DNA of 64,000 bases from Geomonas anaerohicana (GTDB lineage Bacteria > Desulfobacterota > Desulfuromonadia > Geobacterales > Geobacteraceae): NCBI RefSeq assembly GCF_016458305.1, contig NZ_JAEMHL010000004.1, positions 248,001-312,000 of the forward strand. Reading direction: 5' to 3'. The position numbers and the translations under genes are program-made. The notes below the pieces were generated by a model. That model did no database searches, was not told the DNA's origin, and was given only the letters and a program-made list of their open reading frames with translations. Below are positions 51,476 through 59,361 of the stretch, one piece after another (positions within the stretch are counted from its first letter, which is position 1; the number at the start of each line of letters is the position of its first letter).

Positions 51476-52477
51476 ATGGCAGCACGTTTTCTGCGCCGCG
51501 GCAAATTCGTGATCCTCATGGCGCTTTTCCCCCTTCTTTCGGTTTCCTGCGCCGATCTGAAGCAGAGCAAACCCATCCTGCCCATCCGCGACTACGAGAA
51601 GATGATCGTAGGCCGCCTCGACGCCGAGTACGTCGGCACCAACAACTGTGTCTCCAAGTGCCACGCCCACGACAAGATCACCGATGACTTCAGCCACAGC
51701 ATCCACGGTGAACAGATCAAGCCCGAAACCGGGCTGCCGCTGGTCAACTGCGAGTCGTGCCACGGTCCCGGCAGTCTCGCCATCGCGCACCTGAGCGACG
51801 ACCGCGAGGAGAACACCCGCCTCAAGAAGAAGTGCGACACCTCGACCTTCCTGGACATCATGCACCTCCCGCCCCAGGCCCAATCCCTGATCTGCCTGAA
51901 GTGTCACTCGGCGGCATCCATGCCGGTACTGTCCCACTGGAACGCCGGGCCGCACGCGCTGCACGACGTGAGTTGTTTCGATTGCCACAAGCTGCACCAG
52001 GGACCGCAGCAGAAGGTGAGCCGGCAGCAGATGTCGGAGATGTGCTTCAGCTGCCACCCCGAGGTGCAGGCGGAAAACTCCCTGTTCGCGCATCATCCGC
52101 TTAGGGAGAAGAAGATGTTCTGCGTGGACTGCCACGAGGTGCACGGCTCGACGCAGGACCGCCTGCTCCGGGGCAACACCCCCAAGGAGACCTGCACCAG
52201 GTGCCATATGGAGAAGCAGGGCCCCTTCGCCTTCGAGCACGGTGACGTCACCGAGAACTGCATGAACTGCCACACGCCGCACGGGTCGATCAACAACAAC
52301 CTCCTGAACGCCGCGATGCCGTTTCTGTGCCTGCAGTGCCATACCGGGCACCTGGCCACCAACACGCCCGGGCTGAAGCAACTCTTCGTCAACCGTTGCA
52401 CGGACTGTCATTCCCAGGTGCACGGCACCGATACCCCGTCCCCGGCCATAACCGGCAGGGGCACGCTACGCCAGTAA
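51476..52477 (+). CDS. Decaheme c-type cytochrome (MtrA/DmsE family)
   Basis: A 333-residue exported multiheme cytochrome. A signal peptide or lipoprotein-like leader ends at LLSVSCADL. Ten heme sites: one CX3CH (CVSKCH) first, then nine CxxCH (CESCH, CLKCH, CFDCH, CFSCH, CVDCH, CTRCH, CMNCH, CLQCH, CTDCH), with many extra His for the second axial ligands. In the family it fills the outer-membrane barrel encoded next door and carries electrons across it. It starts with no gap after the ABC ATPase; ribosome site GGGGGG. Confidence 0.93.
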   Translation: MAARFLRRGKFVILMALFPLLSVSCADLKQSKPILPIRDYEKMIVGRLDAEYVGTNNCVSKCHAHDKITDDFSHSIHGEQIKPETGLPLVNCESCHGPGSLAIAHLSDDREENTRLKKKCDTSTFLDIMHLPPQAQSLICLKCHSAASMPVLSHWNAGPHALHDVSCFDCHKLHQGPQQKVSRQQMSEMCFSCHPEVQAENSLFAHHPLREKKMFCVDCHEVHGSTQDRLLRGNTPKETCTRCHMEKQGPFAFEHGDVTENCMNCHTPHGSINNNLLNAAMPFLCLQCHTGHLATNTPGLKQLFVNRCTDCHSQVHGTDTPSPAITGRGTLRQ

Positions 52478-52491
52478 CAGAAAGGAGCCGG

Positions 52492-54744
52492 ATGGTGGAA
52501 AAACCACTCATAAAAACCGTCGTCTCGCCTCTGCTGCTGCTGTTGCTGGCCGCCGGGGGAGTGGCTGCAGCGGACCTGGAGCCGCTTCCGGCCGCGAACC
52601 AGGAGGCGCCCGCCGCTACGGAAAAGGATGCTCCCGCCGAAGTACCTGCCGGCACCGTCCCGGACGAGGAGCAGCCCGCGGACGTGACCCCTCCCGCCAC
52701 CACGGAACAGCCGCCTGCCGTTGGCACCGAGCCCCCCCCGGCAGTCGAGGTGCCCCCGGCCCAGCCGCAGATCGAGGGAGTGCCGCTGCCGGAGGACGAG
52801 CGCCAGGTGGAGGTGCTGGAGCAAAAGGGGGGATCGCTCGGCTACAACTTCGTCTTCGGAGAGGGATACCGCGGGCGTGCGATGGAGTACGGCTTTCTCG
52901 AGTCCAGCCGCAGCGGCGGGCTCTTCTACCGTCACATGGAGAAGGATACCAACCTGGAGCTGGATGGGTTCTACCTGAACGAGAACGATTACCACGCCGA
53001 CCTGCTCATGGACTACAAGGGGGATTACCGCCTCCATCTGCGGACCGAGTCCCTGTATCACAACCTGGACCGGGAGATCCTGTTCTCCCCCTCCTTCACC
53101 ACTGGCCGCACCGATGCCCGCACCCCTGCCACCTACACGGCGGTACAGGACCCGGTGGCGAACTACGGGGTGAGCGTGGTGCAGGATCGGGCGGACTTTC
53201 GCTACCGGCTGCACAATTTCCCTCTGCACGTGAACCTGGGTTACTGGCGCTACGTCAAAGAAGGGACCATCCAGCAGCGCTTCGCCGATACCGCCTTCGA
53301 AGGGGCCACCAACACCATCTACGCCCAGCGCCGCGCCGTCGATCAGCAGGTCCAGGAAGGGCACGTGGGGCTCGACTCCCACCTGGGCCCGGTTGACTTG
53401 GTCTACGACTTCAAGGTGCGCTACTTCGAGGACCGGCTGCCGACCCCGGTGCAGACCTACGAGCCCCGCAACCACTTCAACGGCGCGGCCGACTTTGCCG
53501 GCGGTGCGCGGCAGCATAACGAAAACCCGGACAGCAGCTTCTTTTCCCACACCGTCAAGCTGCACACCTCGCTGGCGGGCGGCCTGGTCGGCTCCGGCTC
53601 GTACAGCTTCGAGCAGCGCGAGAACCTTTCCGAGTTGAGCGACACCAGCGGCGCCCGGCACATGAAGAGCTACCTGCAAAACGCCGCCGGGGACCTGGTC
53701 TATACCCCCACCCGGGAGTACACCTTCGCCGTAAAGTACCGGCGCCAGGAGATCGATCACAACAAGCGCGGGCCTTTCAGCAACAGCGCCTTTGCCGACC
53801 CGGTGGTAGTCGCCAAGACACCCAGTGAGTCGACCCGCGACCTGGTCACCGGTACGGTCTCCTACCGCCCTACGCTGCATCTCGCACTGGTGGGCGAGTA
53901 CCGGGGCGATTTCCTGCGCAGGAACAACGTGACCGACCTGCCGTCGGAGACGACCTGGGGACTGCCGGAGAGCACCTCGACCCACACCGGGTCGCTCTCC
54001 GCCTACTATCGTCCGGTGAAGGGACTGAGGACCAGCGCCACCTACAGCTATGCCAGCACCGACCACCCCGCCTACGGCGCCTCTTTCGAGCAGCGCCACG
54101 AGGCGAAGCTGCTGGCCACCTACACGGTCAACAACCGCTGGGGGCTCACCAGCCACGCCATCCTACGCCGCGACCAGAACGACGAGGTGCGCAAGTACCT
54201 GGTGAACTACCCGTTTGAGCCGCTCTCCTTCTCCCTGGCCCCTTTGACCTCCCGGAGCACCAACAGTGAGAACGCCAACATCGGTGCCTGGTGGGTGCCG
54301 TTCCGGGGGCTTACGCTAGGGGCGACCTACTCGTACCTGCACCAGGAGGTCGAGCAGGGCATCCTCTTCACGGGGGTGCGCATCGGCAGCGAGGCCGCCT
54401 CCCAGTTTTCCAGCAGATCCCACGTCTATGGCGTCAACGTCTCCTATGCGCTCAGCGAAAAGAGCGACCTGGCGGTGGCGGCACAGCAGATCAGATCTGC
54501 TGCCGCTTTCACGCCGACGGACACCACATTTTCGCTCACCAGTAGCACCGACGGCATCAAGGAGATCAGCCAACAGAACACCGTGATCAGTTCGCTTTCG
54601 GCACGCGGCGAGTACCGCTTCACGAGCGCGCTTTCCACCACGCTTGAATATACGTGGAACGACTACAACGAGTTGAAGTCCGCCTACCAGAATTACAACG
54701 GCACCGTCCACACCATCGTCGCCGGCCTCGCGGCCAAGTGGTGA
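52492..54744 (+). CDS. MtrB/PioB-type outer-membrane beta-barrel
   Basis: A 750-residue barrel that sheathes the decaheme cytochrome. Signal peptide to about residue 27 (LLLLLAAGGVAAA), then a 60-residue Pro/Ala/Glu-rich linker, then alternating amphipathic strands up to the end (repeated YxFxxKYR, TGSLSAYYRPVKGLRTSATY and ATYSYLHQEV patterns), finishing in AAKW. The translated sequence contains no cysteine, so the CxxC near the N-terminus of Shewanella MtrB is missing. Start after AAAGGAGCCGG, 14 bases beyond the cytochrome stop. Confidence 0.88.
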   Translation: MVEKPLIKTVVSPLLLLLLAAGGVAAADLEPLPAANQEAPAATEKDAPAEVPAGTVPDEEQPADVTPPATTEQPPAVGTEPPPAVEVPPAQPQIEGVPLPEDERQVEVLEQKGGSLGYNFVFGEGYRGRAMEYGFLESSRSGGLFYRHMEKDTNLELDGFYLNENDYHADLLMDYKGDYRLHLRTESLYHNLDREILFSPSFTTGRTDARTPATYTAVQDPVANYGVSVVQDRADFRYRLHNFPLHVNLGYWRYVKEGTIQQRFADTAFEGATNTIYAQRRAVDQQVQEGHVGLDSHLGPVDLVYDFKVRYFEDRLPTPVQTYEPRNHFNGAADFAGGARQHNENPDSSFFSHTVKLHTSLAGGLVGSGSYSFEQRENLSELSDTSGARHMKSYLQNAAGDLVYTPTREYTFAVKYRRQEIDHNKRGPFSNSAFADPVVVAKTPSESTRDLVTGTVSYRPTLHLALVGEYRGDFLRRNNVTDLPSETTWGLPESTSTHTGSLSAYYRPVKGLRTSATYSYASTDHPAYGASFEQRHEAKLLATYTVNNRWGLTSHAILRRDQNDEVRKYLVNYPFEPLSFSLAPLTSRSTNSENANIGAWWVPFRGLTLGATYSYLHQEVEQGILFTGVRIGSEAASQFSSRSHVYGVNVSYALSEKSDLAVAAQQIRSAAAFTPTDTTFSLTSSTDGIKEISQQNTVISSLSARGEYRFTSALSTTLEYTWNDYNELKSAYQNYNGTVHTIVAGLAAKW

Positions 54745-54758
54745 CCAAGGGGTAACGT

Positions 54759-55724
54759 ATCAAGACACTGCTACGTTCCATAGTTCTGCTCCTGCTGCTT
54801 GGCGCGGTGATCCCCGCGGCGGACTCCCGTGCGGCCGGAAAGCTGGTTGCGGCTCTCTTGACCTGCGACCTGCCGCGCTACCGCGAGGCCCACAAGGCGT
54901 TCGTGAAGGCGCTGGTGCAGAAAGGGTACGATCAGAGTAACGTCGAGGTGATCACCCAGACCCCTAACCCGGACCTCATCTCCTGGTCCAACAGCGTCCG
55001 GAAGTTCAACGCCATCGGCGCCGACGTCATCGTCACCTACGGCACCTCCGCCACCCTTGCTGCCCTGCGCGAGTCGCAGGATATTCCCGTTGTTTACGCC
55101 GACGTCTACGGTCCCGTGGAGACCGGGGTGGCCAGGAACATGACCTCCAGCGGGCGCAACAGTGCCGGGGTGAGTTCCAAGGTCCCCCTGGTCACGCTGA
55201 TCAAGACCGCCACCGAACTCAAACCGATCAAGACCCTGGGCATCATCAGCGCCAACCGTGAGGAAGGGGCGCTGGTGCAGCTTAAGGAGGCACGCAAAAT
55301 TGCCGCGCAAGCGGGGATCGTCCTGGTGGAAACCAACGTCGGCTCGGTTGGCGCCCTGGATGGAGCCTTGGCCACCCTCTATGCCACCAGGGTCGACTGC
55401 GTTTACGTTACGGAATGCACCGCCGGGAGCCGTTCCTTCGAAAAGATCGTGCACCGCTGCAACGAGCTGAAGATACCGGTGATATCGCAGATGCCGGGCG
55501 CGGCACACAAGGGGGCTGTGATGTCCCTGGAGGCGGACCCTGTCGAACAGGGGCAGCTGGCTGCCGAATACGTGGCGCGCATCCTGAGCGGTAAGAAGCC
55601 GTCGCAACTGCCGGTGGTCACGCCGAAACGGGTGGATCTGATCGTCAACCTGAAAGCGGCGCGGCTGCTTGACCTGAACGTTCCCTTCCCGGTGCTCAGC
55701 GCGGCGACCCGGGTGCTTAAGTAG
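54759..55724 (+). CDS. PF04392-type periplasmic binding protein, apparent AUC start
   Basis: A 321-residue binding protein of the ABC_sub_bind family (VIVTYGTSATLAALRESQDI, VYADVYGPVETG, CNELKIPVISQMPGAAHKGA, EQGQLAAEYVARILSGKKPS). Reading upstream from the core, an intact signal peptide (IKTLLRSIVLLLLLGAVIPA) appears in frame with no ATG, GTG or TTG before it except a GTG inside it at 54807. ATC 54759 lies six bases after AAGGGG, so AUC initiation is proposed. If the cell uses GTG 54807, the product would lack the signal peptide. Downstream of the MtrB-like barrel. Confidence 0.7.
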   Translation: MKTLLRSIVLLLLLGAVIPAADSRAAGKLVAALLTCDLPRYREAHKAFVKALVQKGYDQSNVEVITQTPNPDLISWSNSVRKFNAIGADVIVTYGTSATLAALRESQDIPVVYADVYGPVETGVARNMTSSGRNSAGVSSKVPLVTLIKTATELKPIKTLGIISANREEGALVQLKEARKIAAQAGIVLVETNVGSVGALDGALATLYATRVDCVYVTECTAGSRSFEKIVHRCNELKIPVISQMPGAAHKGAVMSLEADPVEQGQLAAEYVARILSGKKPSQLPVVTPKRVDLIVNLKAARLLDLNVPFPVLSAATRVLK

Positions 55725-55740
55725 ATACATCGAGGTATTG

Positions 55741-56127
55741 ATGGGAAGAATTTTGATCGTTGATGACGATGCGGCTTTCGTAGGAGCGCTCAAGGACAAG
55801 ATCCAGGCGCTCTACCCGCTGCTGGACGTGATAACCTGCACGGAGCCGCTGCTGGCGTTGACCATACTGAGGCAGGGGATGGTGGACCTGTTGCTGGTGG
55901 ATCTGGAGATGCCGACCCTGGATGGCTCCAAGATCTTCAGCTATGCCCTCTCGGTCGGTATCGACAAGAACCGCATCGTGATCCTTTCCGGGCGTGACTC
56001 GGACTACCTGCACGAGCAGTTTCCCATGGGGACCTGTCTGGCGGTACTGAACAAGTACGAGGCGAAGCAGAAGGCGGTGCTGGACATGATCTTCAGCTCG
56101 ATGCAGAGAAAAGCCGCGGCAAGTTAA
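55741..56127 (+). CDS. Stand-alone receiver (response regulator) protein
   Basis: A 128-residue single REC domain: ILIVDDDAAF, phospho-Asp in LLLVDLEMPTLDG, Ser in VILSGRDS, Lys in LNKYEAKQ. No output domain. It follows the binding protein by 16 bases, so the two may act together in a phosphorelay or as an adaptor. The start follows GAGGTATTG. A G-rich repeat region begins right after the stop. Confidence 0.85.
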   Translation: MGRILIVDDDAAFVGALKDKIQALYPLLDVITCTEPLLALTILRQGMVDLLLVDLEMPTLDGSKIFSYALSVGIDKNRIVILSGRDSDYLHEQFPMGTCLAVLNKYEAKQKAVLDMIFSSMQRKAAAS

Positions 56128-56130
56128 AGG

Positions 56131-56326
56131 CAGGGGCTAGGGACTAGGGACTAGGGGCTAGGGGCTAGGGGACTGGGGACTGGGGACTGGGGACTGGGGA
56201 CTGGGGACTGGGGACTGGGGACTGGGGACTGGCGAATCGATAGGAAATTGACTACAGGGACGGGCGTTGCTGATGGCGCGGGCGGATTTTACCAGCCCCT
56301 AGCCCCCAGCCCCTAGCCCCTGGTTT
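56131..56326. repeat. G-rich minisatellite inverted repeat with (GGGGACT)9 and T-run
   Basis: Left part: GGGGCTAGGGACTAGGGACTA-type units (56132-56167), then nine tandem GGGGACT copies (56168-56230). Right part (56296-56325): complementary CCAGCCCCTAGCCCCCAGCC units ending in CCCCTGG and nine Ts. The 60-base interior contains GACTACAGGGACGGGC, similar to the core of the 35.6-35.85 kb element. The G-runs fit intramolecular G-quadruplexes. Confidence 0.85.
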
Positions 56327-56346
56327 TTTTTTAGGAGTTACATAGC

Positions 56347-56736
56347 ATGGCAAAGCAGATGAGACTTACCTGTTACGGACGCAGCAAGAGCAAACCGGAG
56401 TGGGAATCGATCCTTTCGGGATTTACCTTTGATATCTTTTTCGCTGAGCTTGCGCAGGAACTGCAGCGCTTCGGCATCACCCTGGAACTGGGGGAGGACC
56501 CCGGGCAGGTGATCGAGGTGAATGGCTACGGCGATCTTTTGAATTCGATTCGCATCGCCTCGCCGTCGGACGGCATCAGCAACATCTGCATCGGGCATGT
56601 GATCGGCCAGAGCCCGCGGCTTGACCTTCAGGAGGACATCCGGCGCGCGGTGAACCGCATCGCGTTCGCACCGGAGACCGTGGCTCCCGATGACGAGAAC
56701 CGCAAGGTCTGCCACAACTGCGGTTGCGGCTGCTAG
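56347..56736 (+). CDS. Uncharacterised protein with Cys-rich tail, 129 aa
   Basis: I recognise no family. MAKQMRLTCYGRSKSKPEWES opens a soluble protein; SGFTFDIFFAELAQELQRFG is helical, and the last eight residues are CHNCGCGC, a compact metal-binding cluster. The start follows a good GGAG (TAGGAGTTACATAGC). It lies just after the repeat element and 10 bases before the convergent phosphodiesterase gene. Confidence 0.75.
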   Translation: MAKQMRLTCYGRSKSKPEWESILSGFTFDIFFAELAQELQRFGITLELGEDPGQVIEVNGYGDLLNSIRIASPSDGISNICIGHVIGQSPRLDLQEDIRRAVNRIAFAPETVAPDDENRKVCHNCGCGC

Positions 56737-56746
56737 AGAGGGAAAA

Positions 56747-57211
56747 CTAGAGAGGGAAGATCTCGGCCTTTGCCGTGGCCCCCTCGACGGTGACGATGGC
56801 GTAGCTCCCGGGTAGTCCCTCCTTGAGGGCGCCCGGGTTCACCAGCAGCATCCCGTCCGCCGACTGCACGTCGGCCAGGTGGGTGTGGCCGTAGAGCACC
56901 ACCGACGCTCCCAGTTGTACCCCCCGCCCGATCAGGTGAGAAAGGCCGCTCTTCACATGCTGACGGTAGCCGTGGGTCAGCAGGAATCGGCATTCACCCA
57001 GTTCCAGGGTGAGTTCCGCCGGAACCTGCCGGTCCAGGTCGCAGTTGCCGGCCACCCGGTGCACCGGCACCTCCAGCACCTCCTCCATCATGCGAGCATC
57101 ATCGCAGCCATCCCCTAGATGAACGATGTGATCCACCGGGCCGGCAAGTTCGTGGGCCCTGAAGGCATGGGCATAGTTGCCGTGGCTGTCGGAGATTACC
57201 AGTACTCTCAT
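56747..57211 (-). CDS. Metallophosphoesterase (YfcE/MJ0936-type)
   Basis: A 154-residue calcineurin-like phosphodiesterase. Metal motifs in order: ISDSHGN, VHLGDGCDD, VAGNCD, LTHGY and YGHTH. This layout is that of small phosphodiesterases hydrolysing simple phosphodiesters. Its 3' end lies 10 bases from the Cys-tailed gene. Start MRVLVIS follows AGAGGAACT. Confidence 0.9.
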   Translation of the reverse strand: MRVLVISDSHGNYAHAFRAHELAGPVDHIVHLGDGCDDARMMEEVLEVPVHRVAGNCDLDRQVPAELTLELGECRFLLTHGYRQHVKSGLSHLIGRGVQLGASVVLYGHTHLADVQSADGMLLVNPGALKEGLPGSYAIVTVEGATAKAEIFPL

Positions 57212-57486
57212 AGTTCCTCTTCCCGTATCTCTTCTACGACAGCAGGATACTCAGCCGAGACCCTGCCGCGGGATATTTGGTTTTGCGCCGTGCCCTGCAT
57301 AGTGTAGAGTTGTTGGCGTCGCGCGCAATGCTTTATGTCACCCTACTGTTCAGATATAGGACAGAGTCTCGGTAAAAGACAAGCAAAATAAGCTGTAAAC
57401 GTTTGACCCTGTAGGGGGTAATAATATTCGCCTTTCTTGGCATAGTGTCACATACAGTTTGTGGTGCTGGTGACTTGAGTAAAGTG
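57212..57486. other. Gene-free stretch before sppA
   Basis: No coding region is supported. It contains TTGACC near 57403 followed by TAATAT, too close for a standard promoter (13-base spacer). Otherwise no clear structure until the palindrome at 57487. Confidence 0.4.
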
Positions 57487-57512
57487 CTCCCCCTCCCTTG
57501 ACGGGAGGGGGG
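57487..57512. repeat. Dispersed palindrome CCCCTCCCTTGACGGGAGGG, copy 3
   Basis: Same element as at 3477-3503 and 21598-21622, here about 35 bases before the sppA start codon. Confidence 0.7.
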
Positions 57513-57545
57513 ACATGTCTGCATTTGAACGAGACGGAGGTATCG

Positions 57546-58427
57546 ATGAAAAAAATGCTGCTGTGGATCGCCGCCTTCGTTGTCGGCCTGTTCCTTCTTT
57601 TCAGCGCCTGCGTCGCCGTGGTCACCTCGCTGGTACGCGACGAAGATACCCTCTCCGGCGGAGACGGGGTCGGCGTCGTGGAACTGAAAGGGGTCATCGT
57701 CGACGGGCAGGAAACCATTCGCCAGTTGCGGGCCATGAAGAAGGACAACCATGCCAAGGCCGTGGTGTTCCGGGTGGATTCCCCCGGCGGAGTTGTCGGC
57801 CCGTCGCAGGAGATCTACGCGGCGGTAAAGGACCTGGCCAAGAGCAAGAAGGTGGTGGTCTCCATGGGGAGCGTCGCGGCCTCGGGCGGTTACTACGTCT
57901 CGGCACCGGCCAGCCTCATCTATGCCAACCCCGGCACCATCACCGGGAGCATCGGCGTCTTGATGAAGTTCTCCAACCTCGAGGGGCTGATGGACAAGGT
58001 CGGCATGAAGGCCTTCACCATCAAGACCGGCAAGTTCAAGGACACCGGTTCCCCCTCGCGCACCATGACCGACGAGGAAAAGGCGATGCTGCAGGGGGTG
58101 ATCGACTCCACCCACGGCCAGTTCGTGAAGGCAGTGGCGCAGGGGAGGAGGCTCCCGGAAGAGCAGGTCAGGAGCATCGCCGACGGCAGGATCTTCTCCG
58201 GCGAGCAGGCGCTTGCCTTGAAGCTCGTGGACCGCATCGGCTCCATGCAGGACGCCATCGACGAGGCGGCGCGCCTGGGCGGCGTCAAGGGGGAGCCGAG
58301 GCTGATCCGCCTGCCCAAGAAGAAGGGGCGTGCTCTCGATTACCTGGTGGAAAGCGCGGCCCAGCGCATCGGCGTCCTCTCCGATTCGGAGAGCGGGGTC
58401 AGCGTCGATTATCGTCTCGGTTGGTAG
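57546..58427 (+). CDS. sppA: Signal peptide peptidase SppA (S49)
   Basis: A 293-residue membrane-anchored serine peptidase that clears cleaved signal peptides. N-terminal anchor helix (LLWIAAFVVGLFLLFSACVA). Catalytic Ser113 in GSVAASGGYY; general-base Lys163 in IKTGKFKD, 50 residues later as in Bacillus-type SppA. FRVDSPGG is the substrate loop. The start follows GGAGGTATCG. Single gene, then a sigma-70 promoter for the next operon. Confidence 0.93.
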   Translation: MKKMLLWIAAFVVGLFLLFSACVAVVTSLVRDEDTLSGGDGVGVVELKGVIVDGQETIRQLRAMKKDNHAKAVVFRVDSPGGVVGPSQEIYAAVKDLAKSKKVVVSMGSVAASGGYYVSAPASLIYANPGTITGSIGVLMKFSNLEGLMDKVGMKAFTIKTGKFKDTGSPSRTMTDEEKAMLQGVIDSTHGQFVKAVAQGRRLPEEQVRSIADGRIFSGEQALALKLVDRIGSMQDAIDEAARLGGVKGEPRLIRLPKKKGRALDYLVESAAQRIGVLSDSESGVSVDYRLGW

Positions 58428-58517
58428 TGGTCCGGCAGGCAAACAGCACGCGTTAGTGCCGCTTCTGACAGTGGCTGAGCCCTTGCCTGTGGCCCCTCCG
58501 CTCTCTTTAGATTTACC

Positions 58518-58545
58518 TTGACAAAAAAACCGCCATCTATATACT
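58518..58545 (+). promoter_or_regulatory. Sigma-70 promoter for the yceD-rpmF-plsX-fab operon
   Basis: TTGACA, 16 bases, TATACT (58540-58545); overlapping TATATA also available. It lies 31 bases before the TTG start codon. Confidence 0.8.
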
Positions 58546-58575
58546 GGGAAACTTTGAAAAAGGGGAGATCTTCCT

Positions 58576-59112
58576 TTGAAGATAGAGATAGATAAGGTGA
58601 AAAAGAAGCAGCTCGACCTTACGGAGTCGGAGCCTGCCTCACACTACTCGGCGCTGGTAGAGATGGAAAAAGCGGGTGAGTGTGTCTTCACCGCTCCGGT
58701 GAACGCCCAGGTCGCGGCGATCTGGGAGTACGACCACGTAAGGGCCGCCGGCAAGGTGGAGAGTGCTGTGCGCCTCACCTGTTCCCGCTGCCTGGCCGAG
58801 TACGATTACCCGATCTCCTCCGACTTCACCATCTTCTACACCCAGAGCAAGGGTGAGGAACTGGACGAGGAAGTCGAGCTTTCCGACGAGGAGCTCATTT
58901 CGGCCACCTACAGCGGCGACGAGATCGACATGGATCCCGAAATCGCCGAGCAGGTCGCGCTGGAAGTACCATATAAACCGTTATGCAGCGAGTCGTGCCG
59001 CGGGCTGTGCCCCGAGTGCGGAGCTGACCTGAACGCCGGAGAATGTGGCTGTGATCGCGGCGAGATAAACCTGAAAATGGCCGCCCTGAAGAAGATCAAG
59101 ATAGAAAAGTAA
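58576..59112 (+). CDS. yceD: YceD/DUF177 family protein
   Basis: A 178-residue protein. [20 protein letters not shown] and the C-terminal [21 protein letters not shown] are the DUF177 cysteine motifs. The gene family is almost always next to rpmF and is tied to 23S rRNA and ribosome biogenesis in other bacteria. TTG start behind AGGGGAGAT. First gene of the operon; rpmF follows 13 bases later. Confidence 0.92.
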   Translation: MKIEIDKVKKKQLDLTESEPASHYSALVEMEKAGECVFTAPVNAQVAAIWEYDHVRAAGKVESAVRLTCSRCLAEYDYPISSDFTIFYTQSKGEELDEEVELSDEELISATYSGDEIDMDPEIAEQVALEVPYKPLCSESCRGLCPECGADLNAGECGCDRGEINLKMAALKKIKIEK

Positions 59113-59125
59113 AAAGGAGAACACC

Positions 59126-59308
59126 ATGGCTGTACCTAAGAAGAAGACCTCCAAGTCGCGCAAAAACATGAGGCGTGCACACGATTTCCTCACCGCTCCG
59201 ACCGTTTCGACCTGCCCGCAGTGCAAGGCCCCGAAACTGCCGCATTGCGTCTGCCCGTCCTGCGGTACCTACAAAGGACGTCAGGTGCTCAAGGCTGAAG
59301 AGCTCTAG
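59126..59308 (+). CDS. rpmF: Ribosomal protein L32
   Basis: A 60-residue L32: [20 protein letters not shown], then CPQC and [10 protein letters not shown] forming the zinc knuckle. Ribosome site AAAAGGAGA. Standard position between yceD and plsX. Confidence 0.97.
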   Translation: MAVPKKKTSKSRKNMRRAHDFLTAPTVSTCPQCKAPKLPHCVCPSCGTYKGRQVLKAEEL

Positions 59309-59361
59309 GATTTCGTCTCACCTAAGCCGTGACTGTTCGGAATCCGCTCCCTAGGGGAAAT

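Noticed and set aside
56168-56230. Nine tandem GGGGACT copies as a possible CRISPR array
   Set aside because: The units are 7 bases with no spacers and no cas genes nearby; it is a minisatellite.
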